A stretch of DNA of 64,000 nt from Miscanthus floridulus (Eukaryota; Streptophyta; Magnoliopsida; Poales; Poaceae): assembly GCF_019320115.1 (NCBI RefSeq), contig NC_089598.1, positions 85,761,560-85,825,559 of the forward strand. Direction: 5' to 3'. A model generated the notes under the pieces. It had not been told where the DNA came from, did no database searches, and saw nothing but the letters and a program-made list of their open reading frames with translations. The position numbers were made by a program, and so were the translations under genes. Shown piece by piece: positions 1-10,860 of the stretch (positions are counted from its first letter, which is position 1; each line of letters opens with the position of its first letter).

Positions 1-1001
1 CGTGTGCTTGGAGTCCAAACCTGGTGGTTCTGTGGTCGTGAGCTAGTGAACTTGATCGGTGCTTGTTATCTTCAAGAAGGGCTCTCCCTTTTTGTTGGAG
101 GGGGTGTGTCCCCTTTTATAGATAAAGGGGATGGCTTTACAAGTGAGAGGGTGAGGGTATGTATGCTACCGAGCCTTGTTGCCCATGCCTACTGAGCCTT
201 GTTGCCCACACCGACGGGTACAAGATAATGGTAGGTGCCTACAACACCGTTGATGTCACTGTAGAATGTCAGATGCATATGGGAGGTCGTGCTGCCTTTT
301 TCAGGGATGGTGGACGTCGGTACCTGCAAATACTGTTTGATGCCTAGAGGCATGTGAGGAGTCTCGCTATGTTGACCCGGTATGGCAAATCCTAGCACCC
401 ATACCACTATCGATGCCCAGAGGCACGTGGGGGGCCTTACCGTATGGGAGTTTTTAGCGGCCCCTACAATACTGTAGAGGGAGATGTTGGCGCCTACAAT
501 ACTATTTGTGTCAGGGTGGCTGCAGAGTACTGTTCCGTGCAGGGTATGGTCCCTGGTATAGTGGTTTTGACTTGTGCGCCTTGCCTTGCTTTTCTCCGCA
601 CGTCTTCTGGTTCCTACCGAGCGGGCATCCCCGGTCGGATGGCTCCAGTCGCTCTGAGTGCGCTGGTCGGAGAAGAGTGGTGAGCAGGGTTCCTGTGATC
701 CCTGGTCGGAGACGCGGGGTCGGAGTCGGAAGTAGTGTTTTGGACCAGTCCTATTGATCGGAGAGGCCGTCCGGTGGCGGCTGGATTCGAAGCAAACGCT
801 CTGGTCGGAGAGGTAGACTAAAGCAGCCGACAAGAGGGCGCTGTTCCTCTTCGACCAGACCTTCCGGTTGGTGACTGGGCCACCCTTCTGGCTTGTCATT
901 TTAGACTCTTGGGCCGGCCCATGAGTTACGTGATGTCTGCTCGGGCCGAGCCTTAGCGTGGAAGCCGGTCCTCGAGGGACCCTGGGTTTATGAACCCGAC
1001 A
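1..1001 (-). mobile_element. Partial LTR of an unidentified LTR retrotransposon, cut by the window edge
   Basis: Read on the minus strand, the sequence begins at 1001 with TGTCGGGTTCATAAACCC, a typical plant LTR start. Homology to the gag-only element on the right stops exactly there: the sister copy near 57715 reads on without this sequence. A TATA box lies on the minus strand at 113-120, so the U3 runs from 1001 down to about 120 and R/U5 lies beyond the window. The U3 holds several imperfect repeats around the motif CCTACAATACT (about 230-520). The internal region is outside the window, so the family cannot be named. The open frame on the minus strand at 189-1004 has no recognisable domain and I treat it as chance. 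Confidence 0.7.
113..120 (-). promoter_or_regulatory. TATA box of the left-edge LTR
   Basis: On the minus strand the sequence reads TATAAAAGGGGACACACC, a good plant TATA box. The A/C-rich leader that follows on the minus strand fits an LTR R/U5 region. This sets the orientation of the LTR. Confidence 0.6.
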
Positions 1002-2059
1002 CATAGGCTAATCCATAATCCACTATCCTCTATTTCTTAGACTATTACTACAAATTAATGCTTGCTTTTGGTCCTCTACATTCTCCCCCTTTGGAATCAA
1101 ACACTAAAAAGGAAGACATTAGTAGCACAAGAGAGGGTCAAACTTTGTGATCCTTTGTGTGTAGAGTGAAATAGATCACAAAATTTGACTCTCACATTAT
1201 ATAGACTAAGCTCCCCCTAAATATATGCATACATATGATAGAAGGCAAAGCATATGTATAATTGGCAAAGTATTGCACAAGGGAATTTAATCTATATAAT
1301 GCATGGAGAAAGCATATAAATATCCAAATGATATCGGTTTAGAAATACCATATGTGGAAATCAATTTTATTTCTACCATTTGCAATAGGTGGTGGATGTT
1401 TGAAGTATGATGCTTAACTCCGGGGACTCCATTTTCCTTGCAATGAGACTACTACACACATGATAAGCTTGAAAAGGTGTTAGTCTCAAAGTATCCAACT
1501 TGTATAGTAACCTCCCCCTATATTTGTGCACACAAGTGTGGAATACTTGTAGAAAACATGCACATTGATTTTAGAATAAAAAATACCACTTGAAAGATGA
1601 CATCATATGAATGTGAGAGTCATTTTTGAAGGTGATATCCGGGAGAGATTATCTACAATTTGGACTTTGGCACATATTAGATGAACAATTGTAAGACAAG
1701 TTATGTGCCGTGCTCCTAAACAATTTTAAACCATGTAGGATCGCTCCAAGGAATAAGAATGAAACCGAGCAAGCCTACCATATAAAATACCTAGTGTATG
1801 CATGACCAAATATATAAGAATGCAAATGCAAACCTAGGCATGAGGAGTGACTAGATGCTAAAAGATTTCAATTGTTGGAAAATTTAAATCTAATACCAAT
1901 TGAGGTAAATTGAATCTAGTTACCTAACATAGGAAGGGGAATTTGGGTTCATAGTATTCACTAACCCACTTGGCAATGATTTTGTCCATCATGATGCACC
2001 CCATGAAATGCATCCATACTTTACCAAGTCTCCAAATTCCCCATTGTCCATCGGACTTC

Positions 2060-4189
2060 TCACTTCCCTTTCGAGATCCAAACCTTCTTGGTGCTCTTCA
2101 TGTTGAAAATGATTTGCTTCGGCACCCAAAAACGTTTGACCTCATTGTTGGCTTGCTTGTACACCTTGATGGCCACCACCTTGTCATTTTTCTTTTTCTT
2201 CAAGAGATAAGGTGTGGAGGTCTTCTTGTCCACCTTGTTGGTGTAGGTGTTGGAGAGCTTGCTTATTTGCTTCTTCTCTTTCTTCTTTGCTCCTCCCCGA
2301 TTCTTCACCTTGCACTCATAGGACTTGTGACCTTCCTTGTGGCACACGTAGCAAACCACGGTTTGTCCTTCATCAAACTTCTTCACTCCCTTGATGGTGT
2401 TATCTTGATGAAGTTGGGCTTGCTTCACCTTGCCTTTCACTTGACTCAAGTCCTTGGTGAGGCAAGCTACTTCTTGCTTGAGTTGCTCATTCTCCTTTGC
2501 AACTTCTTGTGTGCATGTATCTACAACAACTTTCTCAACACAAACTTGGTTGCACAGAGGTGAGTCTAAAAATAAATCATTACAAGAAGTAGAGGCATCA
2601 TTTTTAGACATGTTAATGATATAACTTTTCTTTTTAGATGCCTTGGTGGGGGTTGTGCTAACGGCTTCAAGATTAGCAACTTTATTAGTTAGCTCATCAC
2701 AATGTTTGCACATGGTTTCTATTTTAGCAAGCAAACTTTTATAAGCATCTTGTGAGCTAGCTATTTTTTCTTTTAATTTTTTATTTTTCTTTACAAGTTG
2801 CTCATCATTGATTGTGCATGCATTTGTTGTTGCACTAGCCTCAAGTGGCTCAATTTTAGTAGATAGTTGAACATTAAGATTAGCAAAATTCTCATATTGT
2901 TCAAGCAAAGTTTTGTATGCTTCTTGTGAACTATCTAGCTTTTCTTTTATTTTCCCGAGCTTCTTTTGTTGACTAGTGCAAACTTTAGCATAAATAAGGT
3001 TTTGTTGCACAATTTCTTCATAAGAAGGCATTTCATCATCACTATCACTCTCACTAGAGAATGAGCTTTCGTTACCTCGTGCCATAAGGCACACACGAGA
3101 AGAGCTTGATGATGAGTGTTTGCGCCCTTGCCTCTTGTGATGATGTTCTTCTTCACTTGAAGAATCATCCCATGATCTTATTGATGTGAGGGCTTGGTTC
3201 CTGCATGTCTTCTTTGTCTTGGGTATGGGCTTGTTTCGACAAACTTCAACAAAGTGCCCCAACTCGCCGCATCCATAGCATCCTCTCTTTCTTTGCTCAT
3301 TTCTTTGATTAGTGAAAATGAGATCTTAGATTTGGATGGGCACACCCTTGACATTGAGCTTTTGGATCATCTTCTCCACCTTGTTGATTAGTTTGATTGA
3401 TTCTTCATCAAGGTCGGAGGTGGAGGAGGAAGATTGATCATCATCACTTGAATCTTCATCATCATCCTCATCCTCATCTTCTTCTTCTTCACTTGAGGAG
3501 CTTGAGCTTGTCTCAACTTGCTTGCTCTTCATCTTCTTCTTATCACATGCAAGAGCTTTGCCTTTGCTTGATGAAGAAGCTTCTTCTTGACCCATCTTTC
3601 GTGACATTTCAAATGCCACTATCTTGCCAATGACTATGGCCAGGGTCATGGTGCTCAAGTCCTCCATGTTGTGAAGGATGGTGATGATGCTTGCATATTT
3701 CTTTTGTGGTAGCACGGAGATAATCTTCCTCACGATATCCGCATCATCTAGCTTTGTTAATCCTATAGAATGGAGCTCATTGATAATTAGATTCAAACGA
3801 GAATACATATCACGAACAAGCTCATCATCATTCATTTCGAAGGAATCATAATTTTGTTTAGCTAGACAATGTTTTTGCCCACGTACATTACTTGTGCCGT
3901 CATGGAGCTCTTGGAGTTTTAACCATATTTCATTTGCCGTATTTAAGGTGAATACTTGGTTAAACACATCCATGCTAAAAGATTCAAACAAGCAATTTTT
4001 TGCTCTAGCATTGAAATGAATTTCTTTTTCATCACTCTTCGTGGGTTTATTGGGATTCTTAATGGGTTTTATCTCGTCACGAGTGACTCTCCAAACTCCA
4101 AAGTCAACCGCCTCAAGATAGCAAGCCATTCTAGCTCTATAATAAGGGAAGTTAGTGCCGTCAAAGTGCGGAGGCCTAGAGGTATCCAT
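2060..4189 (-). pseudogene. Sirevirus-like Gag with two zinc knuckles (one in-frame stop)
   Basis: One frame of 710 codons starts at the ATG at 4189 (MDTSRPPHFDGTNF), a usual copia Gag start. It contains an N-terminal UBN2-type Gag domain (about residues 1-220), a Ser/Asp/Glu-rich stretch (about 240-275), a first CCHC knuckle CYGCGELGHFVEVC, a second Ser-rich stretch, a long coiled-coil-like region with two related repeats (each with a SSQ-AYK-LL pattern), and a second CCHC knuckle CYVCHKEGHKSYEC. It ends in a basic tail. Gag packages the RNA and forms the particle. The only break is a TAA at 3326-3328, just before the first knuckle, where copy 2 has a Gln codon; this fits one C-to-T change. 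No pol frame follows. Upstream in-frame codons to 4309 lie in the LTR/primer region and are probably not coding. Confidence 0.82.
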
Positions 4190-4253
4190 CCCAACCACTC
4201 TAAATAGCGTCGACTCAACGGCGGTTAAGCCAAAGGTCCAAATTGAGCCAACC

Positions 4254-4266
4254 GGCTCTGATACAT
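4254..4266 (-). other. Primer-binding site, tRNA-Met type, copy 1
   Basis: Next to the LTR end the minus strand reads ATGTATCAGAGCC, one or two changes from the TGGTATCAGAGC primer site used with initiator tRNA-Met. Copy 2 has TTGGTACCAGAGTC at the same place. Confidence 0.65.
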
Positions 4267-5713
4267 TGAAGGGAATCATGATGCCTAAGAGGGGGGGTGA
4301 ATTAGGCAACTTAAAATTCTAACTCTAAACTATGGCCTCTTTTTCTAACCTTAGCAAAACCTATGCAAAAGACAAACTATCTAAATGTGCAACTATAGTT
4401 TTGCTAATGTGTTGCTATCTCTACCACAAAAGGAGTAATGCAATCAATGTAAATGCGGAAGCTAAAGAGCAAGGTAGAGATATGCAAACTCCCATCGATG
4501 ACTCTGGTATTTTTACCGAGGTATCGAGAAGCGCGCAAGCTTCCCCTAGTCCTCGTTGGAGCCGCTCACAAGGAATCTCTCGCAAGGGCCAAACTCCTGG
4601 TTGGGTAACTCCGTGGATAGCCTCGGGGCTTCCCCATGCGCAAGTGGGTCTTTGACGTGCCTTCCGGCAAGCCTCTCCCGGATGCTCCCCGCTGTCTTCA
4701 CTATCAAGCTTTTGGCCGAAACGTCGCGGGCCTTGTTCCCTCCAGTACACGGTGGCAGCCACACCACAAACGCGGTTGATGTGATCTCGCAAGACTACAA
4801 GCCCCTCCGATGTACAACAATGGTGCGCGCAAGCACCGAGTGGTAAGAGGTATGCAAACCTCACTAAACACTAGGCCTAAACCTAGAGCAAGCGCATAAG
4901 CGGTGGTCTAATCAACCTAAGCACTTCGCAAAGCACCTACGCTAATCACCTAATAAAATACTAAGCACTATGCAAGTGGAGATCACTAAAATGGTGTATC
5001 AATACCCTTGGTATGTTTCCTCAGCTCCACCATACTCAAATGACCAGTTGGGGGTTGTATTTATAAGCCCCACTGAGAAAGTAGCCATTGGGGACGAAAT
5101 CCCGCTTTTCTGCTACTAACCGGACGCTGGAGTCGTCCTGATCGGATGTGTCCGGTCGTCCCAACCGTTGGAGCCGCGAACAACTGATCGGACGCTGCCA
5201 GCGTCCGGTCACTTGCCACCGGACATGTCCGGTCATAAGTTCGTCGCTCTGGAACCTCTCTGTACTCGATTGGACGCTGCTATCCTACGTCCGGTCGGTT
5301 TTGCCGCTAGCGTCCAGTCACTTGCTGAGTGTGTTGTCGGGCTGATGAACAGTGCCATCGGTGCATCTGGTCGATTCACTTGTTCAGCGTCTGGTCGCTG
5401 CTTGCTAATGCCGAGCCACTGATTGGAGCGTCCGGTCACTTCTGTGAGCTCGTTTCTTAGTGATCTTATGTACGGCTTGGTTCCTATCTTCATGCTTGGA
5501 CTTTGCTTGATATCTTGGGTCTTCTCTTGTGCTCCTAAGGTCTTGCTTGTGGTGTTGATCCTCGGATCATCACGTCGCCTTCATCCAAGTCACACCTTGC
5601 ACCCTATTGAACTACAAAACAAACACTTACAAATTCATTAGTCCAATTTGGTTGTGTTGGTCATCAAACACCAAAATCCAAAGTAAATGGGCCTAGGGTC
5701 CATTTTCATTACA
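4267..5713 (-). repeat. 5' LTR of gag-only element copy 1
   Basis: This 1447-bp LTR is bounded by TGTAATGAAAATGG at 5713 (minus strand) and CCCTTCA at 4267. The matching LTRs of copy 2 are 1452 bp and, without their insertion, about 1480 bp. The middle part (about 5110-5430) is crowded with CCGGACG/CGTCCGG and their one-step decay products. Sirevirus LTRs are known for such CG-rich repeated motifs. The flanking plus-strand sequence AGGTG (5714-5718) would be one half of the target duplication; the other half is outside the window. Confidence 0.8.
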
Positions 5714-6031
5714 AGGTGGACAGAGGAAGCCAAGGAGTCTTTCAAAAGGCTTAAGGCATACCTCACCTCCTCGCCTGTTCTGACACCCCCAAAGAAGCAT
5801 GAAGCAATGATGCTATACATAGCAACAACTACCATGGTGGTCAGTGCAGCGATTGTCATAGAGAGAGAAAACGACCACGTATACAAGGTACAACGACCTG
5901 TCTACTACATTAGCGAGGTACTGTCAGACTCTCAATTCCGGTATCTACATGTACAAAAACTACTCTACGCCCTCCTGATCACCTCCCGCAAGCTTCGACA
6001 CTACTTCGATGGTCACAAGATCACGGTGTAA
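5714..6031 (+). pseudogene. Tat gypsy polyprotein fragment: RT thumb and RNase H
   Basis: The frame reads WTEEAKESFKRLKAYL, then SSPVLTPP, then RPVYYISEVLSDSQFRY and KLRHYFDGHKITV. This is the RT connection and RNase H region of Ty3/gypsy polyproteins, ending in the conserved LRHYF motif. The upstream RT core has been separated by the gag-only element at 5713. The frame runs into a stop at 6029-6031; the next domain resumes in another frame at about 6055, so an indel lies between. The usual first catalytic Asp context (VSDVAVGAVL-like) reads VVSAAIVI here, so the acidic residue looks lost. Confidence 0.75.
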
Positions 6032-6054
6032 CTGATTTTCCACTTGGAGACATC

Positions 6055-6801
6055 TTGCGCAATCGGAACATGACTGGACGCATATCCAAGTGGGTTGTCG
6101 AACTTGGGGCACTCAACATAGATTTCACTCCTCATAAAGCAATCAAATCTCAAGCACTCGCGGATTTTGTAGCCGAGTGGACTGAGATCCAACAACCAAC
6201 ACCAGATGCTATCCTCGATCATTGGAAAATGTACTTTGATGGATCACTCAAGCTAGGAGGAGCTGGTGCTGGTGTCCTCTTCATATCCCTAGACGAAAAA
6301 CAACTCAAATATGTTATTCAAATCCTTTGGCAAGCTACAAACAATGAAGCAGAATATGAAGCACTTATCCACGAACTCCGAGTAGCTATCACTCTTGGAA
6401 TCAAATGACTACTCGTCTACGGCGATTCAGCAGTAGTCATCAACCAAGTCAACAAAGATTGGGATTGCACCAAAGACAACATGGACGCTTACTGCACAGA
6501 AGTACGCAAGCTCAAAAAGCATTTTCAAGGATTCAAAATCCTACATGTTCTGCGCGATTCAAACATTGCAGCAGACGTCCTTGCCAAGCTTAGAACGGAT
6601 AGGGCGAAGGTCCCACCCGGTGTGTTCATAGAGGAGTTGTCAGCTCCTTCTATCAAACAACCCAGTGAGATAACCCCTGAACTCCCAGCTCCTGGCACCC
6701 AAATCTTGCTAATTACTCCATCATGGACTCAGGCTTTCACCGATTACATCAAAGAAAACAAGTTGCCAGCAAACAAAGAAGAAGCTACCCAGATAATTTG
6801 A
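6055..6801 (+). pseudogene. Tat gypsy polyprotein fragment: second (archaeal-type) RNase H
   Basis: One frame covers 6055-6801 with an internal TGA at 6406-6408 and a terminal TGA at 6799-6801. It shows the aRNH signature: a YFDGS motif with catalytic Asp, ATNNEAEYEALIHEL with catalytic Glu, VYGDSAVVINQVN with catalytic Asp, and HVLRDSNIAADVLAKL with the last acidic residue. The second RNase H is acquired only in the Tat group of plant gypsy elements, so it is the best lineage marker here. The two TGA codons stand where the family has Arg, consistent with C-to-T change at CG. The region after LAKL is the variable linker to integrase. Confidence 0.82.
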
Positions 6802-6829
6802 AGAAGCAAGAACTATGTTCTAGTGGGAG

Positions 6830-7962
6830 ATAAACTCTACAGAAGAGCCGCATCATCAGGAGTACTACTCAAATGCGTCTCATCAGAAAAAAGGCAAAGA
6901 GATTCTAGGAGAAATCCACTCAAGATGTTATGGTAATCATGCCACCTCTAGAACTCTAATTGGCAAAGCTTTCCGTTCCGGATTCTATTGGCCGACTGCT
7001 TTAAAAGACGTGGAAGAACTCGTCAGAAAGTGCAAAGGCTACCAAATGTTTGCAAGATAGGCTCACGTCCCAGCTCACAATCTTATCTGCATCCCGCCCG
7101 CTTGGCTGTTCTCCTACTGGGGGCTAGATTAGGTAGGACCTCTTAAGAACGCTAAGGGTGGTTTCGAGTACATTTATGTGGCAATTGACAAGTTCACCAA
7201 ATGGATCGTATACAAACCACTCGTCAAGTTTAGCGCAACCAAGGCAGTTGAGTTCATCCAAGACATTATGCATCGTTTTGGTATGCCCAACAGGGTCATC
7301 ACCGATTTGGGCTCTCCTTTCACAGCCATTGAATTCAGAAGTTGGGCACAAGACTATGGTATCAGCATCGATTACGCATCAGTTGCCCACCCTGAAGCTA
7401 ATGGGCAAGTGGAAAGAGCTAACGGTCTCATACTAGCCGATTTAAAGCCCAGATTATATGAAGAATTAGAAGACTATGGTTCCAAGTGGATCGAAGAGTT
7501 ACAAAAGTAGTATGGGGGCTACAGACTCAAGTAAGCAGAGCTACTAGATACTCGCCTTTCTTCCTGGTATATGGGTCAGAAGCAGTACGGCCAGCAGACT
7601 TGATCTGGACATCACCAAAGATAGAGCAGTATGATGAAGGAGAAGCTGAACATACTCGAAGACTAAAGCTAGACAGTACAGAAGAAGTTAGAGTCAATGC
7701 TACTCTATAATCCGCTCGCTATCTCCAAGGTCTAAGATGCCACTATGATAAAAACACGCAACCTCACACCGTCCAAGTTGGAGATCTGGTACTCCGACGA
7801 ATCCAAAAAACAAATGGACGCCACAAACTACTCAGCCCGTGGGAAGGTCCTTTTATCATTGCCAAGGTCACCGGGCTAGGATCATATGAGTTGATGACCG
7901 AAGACGATATACCAGTCAGAAACTCATGGCACATCAACCAATTGTGGAGATTCTACGCTTAA
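6830..7962 (+). pseudogene. Tat gypsy integrase, broken
   Basis: The zinc-binding part is visible in a shifted frame around 6895-7075 (GNHATSRTLIGKAF, then VRKCKGYQMFAR), with the second CxxC cysteine replaced. The catalytic core follows at 7178-7510 (YVAIDKFTKW with Asp, FGMPNRVITDLGSPF, then HPEANGQVERANG with Glu); the usual second Asp context TDNG reads TDLG. After a frameshift near 7505 the C-terminal domain continues at 7511-7962 (SRATRYSPFFLVYGSEAV, then VGDLVLRRIQ, ending HINQLWRFYA). One TAA at 7708-7710 stands at a probable Gln codon. Integrase would join element cDNA to the chromosome. No chromodomain is visible, as expected for Tat. Confidence 0.8.
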
Positions 7963-8068
7963 AAGATGCAAAGATAGATTTATTCTCAAAAATCTTATGT
8001 AATCAAGGTTCATGGTTCATATAATAAAGATTATGTTTAGCATCAACTCTTGATTTGCAAATCAGAGA

Positions 8069-8475
8069 TCCCAAGTTTTTTCAAACTTGAATGAGAGTAA
8101 GAAGGCTGCTAAGCCAACACTCGACCTATCCCGAGTTGTTTTCACAACACGGATGAGAGCCAAAGAGCGCTCGCCCTATCCTAAGTTTTTAACTTAGATG
8201 AGAGTACTGATGCTCACCCTGTCCCGGGTTGTTTCCAACGCCGGATGAGAGTAAGAAGGCTAATTAGCCAACACTCGCCCTATCCAAAGTTTTTTCAAAC
8301 TTGGATGAGAGTACCGACGCTCGCTCTATCCCAAGTTTTTTCAAACTTGGATGAGAGTATTGATGCTTGCCCTATCCTAAGTTTTTTTTAACTTAGATGA
8401 GAGTACTGACGCTCGCCCTGTCCCAGGTTGTTTCCAACATCGGAGTTATTCAACTTTGGATAAGGATGCTAAGCC
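8069..8475 (+). repeat. Array of eight degenerate repeats, each with a small hairpin
   Basis: About eight units of 43-60 bp follow the pattern CTCGCCCTATCC + inverted repeat + GATGAGAGTA. The inverted repeat is CCAAGTTTTTTCAAACTTGG in some units, CTAAGTT...AACTTAG in others and CCGGGTTG...CAACGCCGG in others, so the stem changes on both sides together. The array lies between integrase and the antisense ORF of the Tat element. Confidence 0.85.
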
Positions 8476-8695
8476 AAAACTCAAGTCACAAATCTTATAT
8501 GGCACTATGAATACGTGCAAAATCTAAGATTGATTACTCGGATAATTCGTCTGAAGAACAAAACAAGGCGAAGACATCCACACAGAAAATCAAGAGGAAG
8601 CTGCATCGAAAGACATAAAATCTTCATATATAGAAGGCAGCAGAGTATATTGTTCTTTACAAAGAGCCGGAGTACAAAAGTTGATTACAACCAAG

Positions 8696-10350
8696 TCAAG
8701 CACCATCATCGGGAGAAGAAATGTTGATATTCAGATTCTCAGCAATCTTCCCGGCCAGCTCATCGACTTCAGGCTCCGCTTTTTCGATGGCGTCCAGGTA
8801 CTCTTGGCTCTCGGCTTCCTCCGCAATCTTCGCCAAAGGGACCTCCAGAGCGAGAACCCAGACCTGGGCCAAGACGTTCCTAGTGCAGAGTTGGGTGCAC
8901 TTCTTGACGAACTCCTAGAAACGAGTCGGCACCAGGGGGATAAATTGAGCCCAAGATTGCCCGTCGTCCGTCGGAGTTCAGAGGAAGTCGGCCACCGAAC
9001 GGAAGGATTGCCACAAGGCATTCCAGTTCTGCATAGCCGTCGCCAGCTTGCCAGTCAGATCTTTGATAGTTTTCTTGGCCTGCACAAGATCCCGATCAGT
9101 TCCGCGTCTAATCAACCTAGCAAGAGCAAGCTCTTCCTCGGCACGCTCAGTTACCTCTTCCACCCGGTTGTATTCAGCCTGGACCGTCAACTTCATGGCC
9201 TCGAGGTCATCCGAGAGCTTCTTGTTGCTCTTCTGAAGAGCTGATTATAACAGAAATACAAGTCAGAAAGATAGAAAGCAAAGAAGGAAAGAAAGAACGT
9301 AGAAGAACTCGGATACCTTCAGACTTCTCGGCCACCTCCTTCAAAGTAGCTAGGGCGTCCTCCTTCCTCTGCTCCGATTCACCAATTTTAGCACGGAGGG
9401 CCTCTTCAGTTGTTCGGCGTCCCTAGCGCTCCGTTTCCAACTCAACATGCTTGCAAGCCAGTTCTGCCTTCAGCTGACTCACCTCAAAAAGCTTCTTCTC
9501 GACCTCGCCCGAGCCAAAGAAGCTAGACTGATCCCGAGAGAAAGCCTTTTTCACAAAGAGAAGAAAAAAGATAAGAAAAAAGAACTCGGAAAGCACAGAA
9601 CCAAAACAAGAAAGAAGAAGAAAGAACGCTTACCTGAAGCTTTTCACTAAAGGAAGCTGTCCCAGCCGCCAGGATCTCCCACGCCGTGGACAATTGGGAT
9701 AGTCGATGGGTGGCATCAAACTCCAACACCACATCCTCCGCCAGACGATTTGAAAATTGACCAGCTAGGGAGGGAGACGGCGAAGAAGTCGACGCCAATA
9801 CCAAAGCCATATCCAGCACGGCAGAAGCACCAGCTGTGTCCACAGCTGAGCGCTCCACCATGGTCACGGCCTCTTCAAGATGGGTGGACTCCACGGCAGG
9901 TTGGTCGACTGAAGTCACAGCCTCTTGGGACGCCACCTCTCCCACCGCCGCCTCACTAACCGTCCGCTCTGAGTCTAGGGACCCGGTGAGCGGAAGAGGG
10001 TTGGGCCCCGTTCGCATGTCCTTAAACCCGACTTGATCCACTTTTTTTCATCTGAAACAGTCAGCCTGTTCGGTTGGCTGGTTCGTATCGTTGCTGGTTC
10101 GTGAAGAAGTACAGCTGACTGGTTTGTGTGAGAGAAAAATACTGTTCCGGCTGAAAATTTACGATCGTTTACAAGCCACAGCCAAACGAACAGGATAAGT
10201 ATTTTTCTCTCCTTAATTCCTCCAAATTCATTCAGATTCCTCCAAACCAACGGGGCCTTACCTCCAGCGAAGCACTCAGCTAGGGGTTGCTGGAAGGCGT
10301 CGACGACGGCCTACAGGGTACCAAAGAACTCCTCAAGAAAGGAAACAAAC
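8696..10350 (-). pseudogene. Antisense coiled-coil ORF of the Tat element (spliced, broken)
   Basis: On the strand opposite to pol, three exons can be joined in one frame: about 9998-9634, 9527-9317 and 9240-8696, with GT-AG introns of 106 and 76 bp. A further exon-like piece (FVSFLEEFFGTL, AFQQPLAECFAG) lies at about 10350-10262, beyond a MITE at 10004-10257. The protein has an acidic/Ala-rich N-terminal part, the motif HRLSQLSTAWEILAAG, two coiled-coil stretches (GEVEKKLFEVSQLKAEL; AEYNRVEEVTERAEEEL) and a C-terminal part ending NINISSPDDGA. Such antisense ORFs, often labelled 'putative gypsy type transposon' or Transposase_28, are known in Tat elements; their function is unknown. At least three in-frame stops (TAG in exon 2; TGA and TAG in exon 3) stand at probable Gln or Arg codons. 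Confidence 0.72.
10004..10257. mobile_element. MITE in the antisense ORF, with a second inverted repeat inside
   Basis: Ends are GGCCCCGTT and AACGGGGCC (9 bp, perfect), flanked by TTG and TTA, a possible decayed TTA duplication of the PIF/Harbinger type. Inside, CCTGTTCGGTTGGCTG (10065-10080) pairs with CAGCCAAACGAACAGG (10179-10194) with one mismatch, suggesting either a nested MITE or long internal complementarity. It shares CTGTTCCGGCTGAAAA with the MITE at 22430-22566. Confidence 0.65.
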
Positions 10351-10860
10351 ATAAAGTATGAGGCAGTGAAAGCAAGTCAGAAAAAGTGACCACATGTGAA
10401 AGCTACAGTACACCGGGACAGCATATCCAAAGGAATATTCCAACACTGTGCGACCCATAACCATGCTGCATTCACCACACAGCGGCCAACTACCACCGAC
10501 CTCCGACAGACTACATGAGAATACGACGAATGGACCCTCTGTCCGAGTTCTTTCTGAACAAAAGAACCCGAATAGAGGTTCAGGGGCTGCATGTACATAT
10601 CCCCAGGAAAGATTTTTAGTTTTTTCAGCTCTGAAGATTCAAAACCCTCCAACTTTTTGTTCCAAACAGCAAGAGGCTCGGGAGCTATATTCAGTGAGTG
10701 CCCTTTTTCTCCGAAAAAGCGCACACCACTCAAGAGATTTCTTTAAAAAGGACCACCTCAAGGCTTCTCTTCGAAAGAACCTAGACCAAGCTTGTTTCAC
10801 CAGGCAAGACCAGAGAAAACAAGGAGGCTTTCGAGTTCAACCATAAAACGCTCGGGGGCT

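Larger units (their letters stand above)
1002..5713 (-). mobile_element. Gag-only Sirevirus-like LTR retrotransposon, copy 1 (3' part missing)
   Basis: In minus orientation it contains a 5' LTR (4267-5713), a tRNA-Met-type primer site, a gag frame (4189-2060) and about 1 kb of non-coding tail. The tail carries repeated polypurine tracts, read on the plus strand as CTCCCCCT near 1083, 1211 and 1512. The tail ends at 1002 where another LTR has inserted, so the last ~230 bp of tail and the 3' LTR are off the window. Protease, integrase, reverse transcriptase and RNase H are absent: after gag the sequence goes straight into the tail. The second copy at 49316-59394 has the same plan, so this is a family trait. 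The insertion lies inside the RNase H region of the gypsy element to the right. The Sirevirus assignment rests on multiple polypurine tracts and CCGGACG-rich LTRs, both known Sirevirus traits. Confidence 0.8.

Noticed and set aside
189..1004. Long minus-strand open frame of 271 codons
   Set aside because: It lies wholly in an LTR, has no domain, and is Arg/Ser/His-rich as expected from its composition.
8069..8475. CRISPR-like array
   Set aside because: Units are degenerate, spacing varies, no unique spacers; this is a plant nuclear sequence inside a gypsy element.
8681..9244. 187-codon plus-strand frame
   Set aside because: Mirror of the antisense coiled-coil ORF; the minus-strand reading has splice borders, heptads and family motifs, this one has none.
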